Part shown: positions 62,676-64,000 of the stretch, one piece after another | How the letters are laid out: the number at the start of each line of letters is the position of its first letter | Numbering within the stretch: position 1 is the first letter of the stretch | Assembly: GCF_036188265.1 (NCBI RefSeq) | Contig: NZ_CP108093.1 | Coordinates: forward strand, 1,364,001 to 1,428,000 | Source of the DNA: Streptomyces sp. NBC_00247 | GTDB lineage: Bacteria > Actinomycetota > Actinomycetes > Streptomycetales > Streptomycetaceae | DNA: 64,000 nucleotides | Direction: 5' to 3' | Program-made: the position numbers and the translations under genes | The notes under the pieces: generated by a model | Told to the model about the DNA's origin: nothing | The model's input: the letters and a program-made list of their open reading frames with translations, nothing else | Database searches by the model: none

Positions 62676-62765
62676 TGTCCAGCCCCTCACTCAGTCGTTG
62701 CTGCGCCATGTGATCGGTTCTCGCGAATTCCGCCGTACCGCACTGCGGGCCGCTCACCGCTGTGG

Positions 62766-62837
62766 CATCAAAGTGCCAGGACTATGGGCCGAGTAGTGGA
62801 GAAATGGTGGAGCATCAAGCTGCATGGCAACTTGATG
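62766..62837. promoter_or_regulatory. Operator palindrome and half-site upstream of operon A
   Basis: CATCAAGCTGC (62813-62823), ATG, GCAACTTGATG (62827-62837) is a 25-bp dyad with one mismatch, nearly identical to the core of the 54344-54386 site. A degenerate half-site CATCAAAGTGC lies at 62766-62776, 47 bp nearer the operon. Both stand 90-160 bp upstream of the peptide start, where activator or repressor sites are expected. Confidence 0.75.
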
Positions 62838-62939
62838 TCCGAGAGAAGAAAAAGGGGCGCAAGCAGCGAGGAGGGGATCAATCGGGCTGCCGGGCGGAGG
62901 AACTGTGGCGACGCGACGGCTCTGGCGCGTCGCCACGCG

Positions 62940-63950
62940 TCACTTGGGCTGCTCCTGGAGGGCCAGCAGGTAGCCGGCCTGGAAGCGGCTCTCCGCGTCG
63001 AGGGTGGTCATGATCTCCGCGACGTGGCGCCGGCAGGTGCGCACGGACATGCCGAGCCGGCGGGCCACGGCCGCGTCCGTCATCCCGGCCGTCAGCAGCC
63101 GCACGATGGCGTCCTTGAGGTCGTCCATGATCTCCGGCTGGACGTCCCCGTCGGCCTCGAAGGGCTCGGCCGTTAGCCACAGGCGTTCGTACGTCTCGAC
63201 CATGAAGGCGATGACGAACGGGTTACGGACCACCACGGCACCGGCGGGGTCCGCCGGGTTCGCGAACACCGCGCACTCCCGGTCGAAGACCAGGAAGCGC
63301 ATGAACTGGTCGTCCAGCGTGCGCACCTGGGCACCGCGCCGGGTCACCTGCTCCACGTACGACTGGGTGCCGCGGCTGTTGCGGGCCGTGTGCTGGTACA
63401 GGATGCGCATCTGCACGCCCCGCTGGAGGGTGTCGTAGTCCCGGGGCGCGGCCTCCACCAGGACGTCCTCGCGGCGTCCGCCGCCCGGTTGGGCAGTGAG
63501 GATCTCGCGGCGCGCCTTGGCCGACAGCTCGGCGATCGCCTCGCGCACGTCGGGGAGGTTGTCGATGAGCTCGATCTGCCTCCTGTTCTCGCGCGCCAGC
63601 AGGCTGGCGTCGAAGACCGGCGAGAACGACACCAGCCGCCGCCTGACCTCCTCGACCCGGGCGCGCCTGGTGCGCAGTTCGGACTCCAGCGGGAGCAGGA
63701 CGCGGGTGGTCGCCTCGTCGGGCGAGACCGCGACGAAGCCCCGCCCGGGACGGTTCACCAGGAGGCCCAGTGCCACCAGGTCGGCCAGTGCCCCCCGGAA
63801 GTCCTCCTCGGGCACCTCAAGCTGCACACACACCTTCTCCACATCGAGCACCTCCCCGTCACACCGGCTGTCGTCGAGCATGAATCCGTACACGCGTCGG
63901 AGAAGTCCACCGTCCAACAGCTCCCCCGGAACATCCTCATGTGTCTTCAT
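62940..63950 (-). CDS. LuxR-type HTH cluster regulator with N-terminal winged-helix/TrmB-like region
   Basis: 336 residues from ATG 63950. The C-terminus is a LuxR/FixJ DNA-binding domain: LLTAGMTDAAVARRLGMSVRTCRRHVAEIMTTL. The N-terminus has a winged-helix-like stretch (VCVQLEVPEEDFRGALADLVALGLLVNRPGRGFVAVSP). Next come a coiled region, SELRTRRARVEEVRRRL, and a middle domain with VQMRILYQHTARNSRG, a probable ligand or interaction domain. There is no phosphoacceptor domain. Its promoter has a half-site of the cluster operator. It is the only regulator seen, so it is the best candidate to bind all three sites. Confidence 0.88.
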   Translation of the reverse strand: MKTHEDVPGELLDGGLLRRVYGFMLDDSRCDGEVLDVEKVCVQLEVPEEDFRGALADLVALGLLVNRPGRGFVAVSPDEATTRVLLPLESELRTRRARVEEVRRRLVSFSPVFDASLLARENRRQIELIDNLPDVREAIAELSAKARREILTAQPGGGRREDVLVEAAPRDYDTLQRGVQMRILYQHTARNSRGTQSYVEQVTRRGAQVRTLDDQFMRFLVFDRECAVFANPADPAGAVVVRNPFVIAFMVETYERLWLTAEPFEADGDVQPEIMDDLKDAIVRLLTAGMTDAAVARRLGMSVRTCRRHVAEIMTTLDAESRFQAGYLLALQEQPK

Positions 63951-63971
63951 TTCCGCCCTCTCGCACCCATG

Positions 63972-63993
63972 GCAACTTGCTGCGGTGCAGCAA
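63972..63993. promoter_or_regulatory. Operator half-site and overlapping dyad upstream of the regulator gene
   Basis: GCAACTTGCTG (63972-63982) matches the cluster half-site at 10 of 11 bases, again preceded by ATG. TTGCTGC-ggt-GCAGCAA (63977-63993) is a perfect overlapping dyad. Located 22-43 bp upstream of the regulator start, it suggests autoregulation. Confidence 0.55.
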
Positions 63994-64000
63994 TCGGACA

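Larger units (their letters stand above)
37065..63950 (-). other. Putative tabtoxin-type, halogenated beta-lactam biosynthetic gene cluster
   Basis: All genes are on the minus strand, with short gaps or ATGA-type overlaps, forming two operons (54131 to 37065; 62675 to 54520) and one regulator gene. The set combines DapD/DapC/LysA-type enzymes, a beta-lactam-synthetase-like protein, a TauD-type dioxygenase, three ATP-grasp ligases, peptidases and an exporter (tabtoxin-like). It also has an AMP-ligase, carrier proteins and a SyrB2-type halogenase homologue. Shared operator palindromes precede both operons. The right boundary may lie beyond the window. Confidence 0.75.

Overview
The window is high-GC actinobacterial DNA, almost certainly from a Streptomyces. 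The evidence is the very strong G/C third-position bias, GTG/TTG starts, GGAGG-type ribosome binding sites, and a housekeeping gene order that matches the S. coelicolor SCO58xx region as I remember it: recQ, rnhB, nrdJ-nrdR / lexA, dinG, an NIS siderophore operon, hflX, an M1 peptidase, rshA and dapF.

Region 1 (1-36.7 kb) is core chromosome. It holds a truncated DUF4192 gene with two head-to-head DnaA-box-like 9-mers upstream, a RecQ helicase with a phosphoribosyltransferase-like tail, small conserved hypotheticals, RNase HII, a DUF4153 membrane protein, an ADP-ribosylglycohydrolase, a histidine phosphatase, a YdbC/DUF4937 protein, DUF1152 and TerD proteins, and one atypical gene (13636-14478). 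Then come the B12-dependent ribonucleotide reductase nrdJ and its repressor nrdR (tandem NrdR boxes upstream), divergent lexA with its SOS box, and dinG. dinG sits at the tail of a four-gene siderophore operon (aminotransferase, IucA/IucC synthetase, GNAT, IucA/IucC synthetase). A lipoprotein serine protease, HflX, a secreted M1 aminopeptidase, the RelA/SpoT homologue RshA, DapF and a small membrane protein complete the block.

Region 2 (about 37-64 kb) is an accessory biosynthetic gene cluster inserted next to dapF, entirely on the minus strand. I read it as two long operons. Operon B (54131 down to 37065) carries a close functional match to the tabtoxin (beta-lactam) set of Pseudomonas syringae: a DapD-type acyltransferase, a proteobacterial DapC-type aminotransferase, a LysA-type PLP decarboxylase, a SAM methyltransferase-like protein, a TauD/clavaminate-synthase-type dioxygenase, an asparagine-synthetase/beta-lactam-synthetase homologue whose glutaminase Cys is Ser, three ATP-grasp ligases, an MFS exporter and metallopeptidases. 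Operon A (62675 down to 54520) is a carrier-protein module: an AMP-ligase, two acyl carrier proteins, a SyrB2-type Fe/2-oxoglutarate halogenase homologue with Val in place of the iron-ligand Asp/Ala, a KAS III-like enzyme, a BtrH-like acyltransferase, an amidohydrolase, a GNAT and a cation antiporter. It begins with an unannotated 47-residue secreted peptide.

One palindrome family (half-site GCAACTTGATG) precedes operon B (54344-54386) and operon A (62813-62837, plus a degenerate half-site), and a half-site precedes the LuxR-type regulator gene (63972-63982). This suggests a self-contained regulon with a possible peptide signal. The combined reading is a chlorinated tabtoxinine-beta-lactam-like dipeptide antimetabolite. 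Chlorinated, alanine-capped azetidinones of this kind were reported long ago from a Streptomyces; that is from memory and must be checked.
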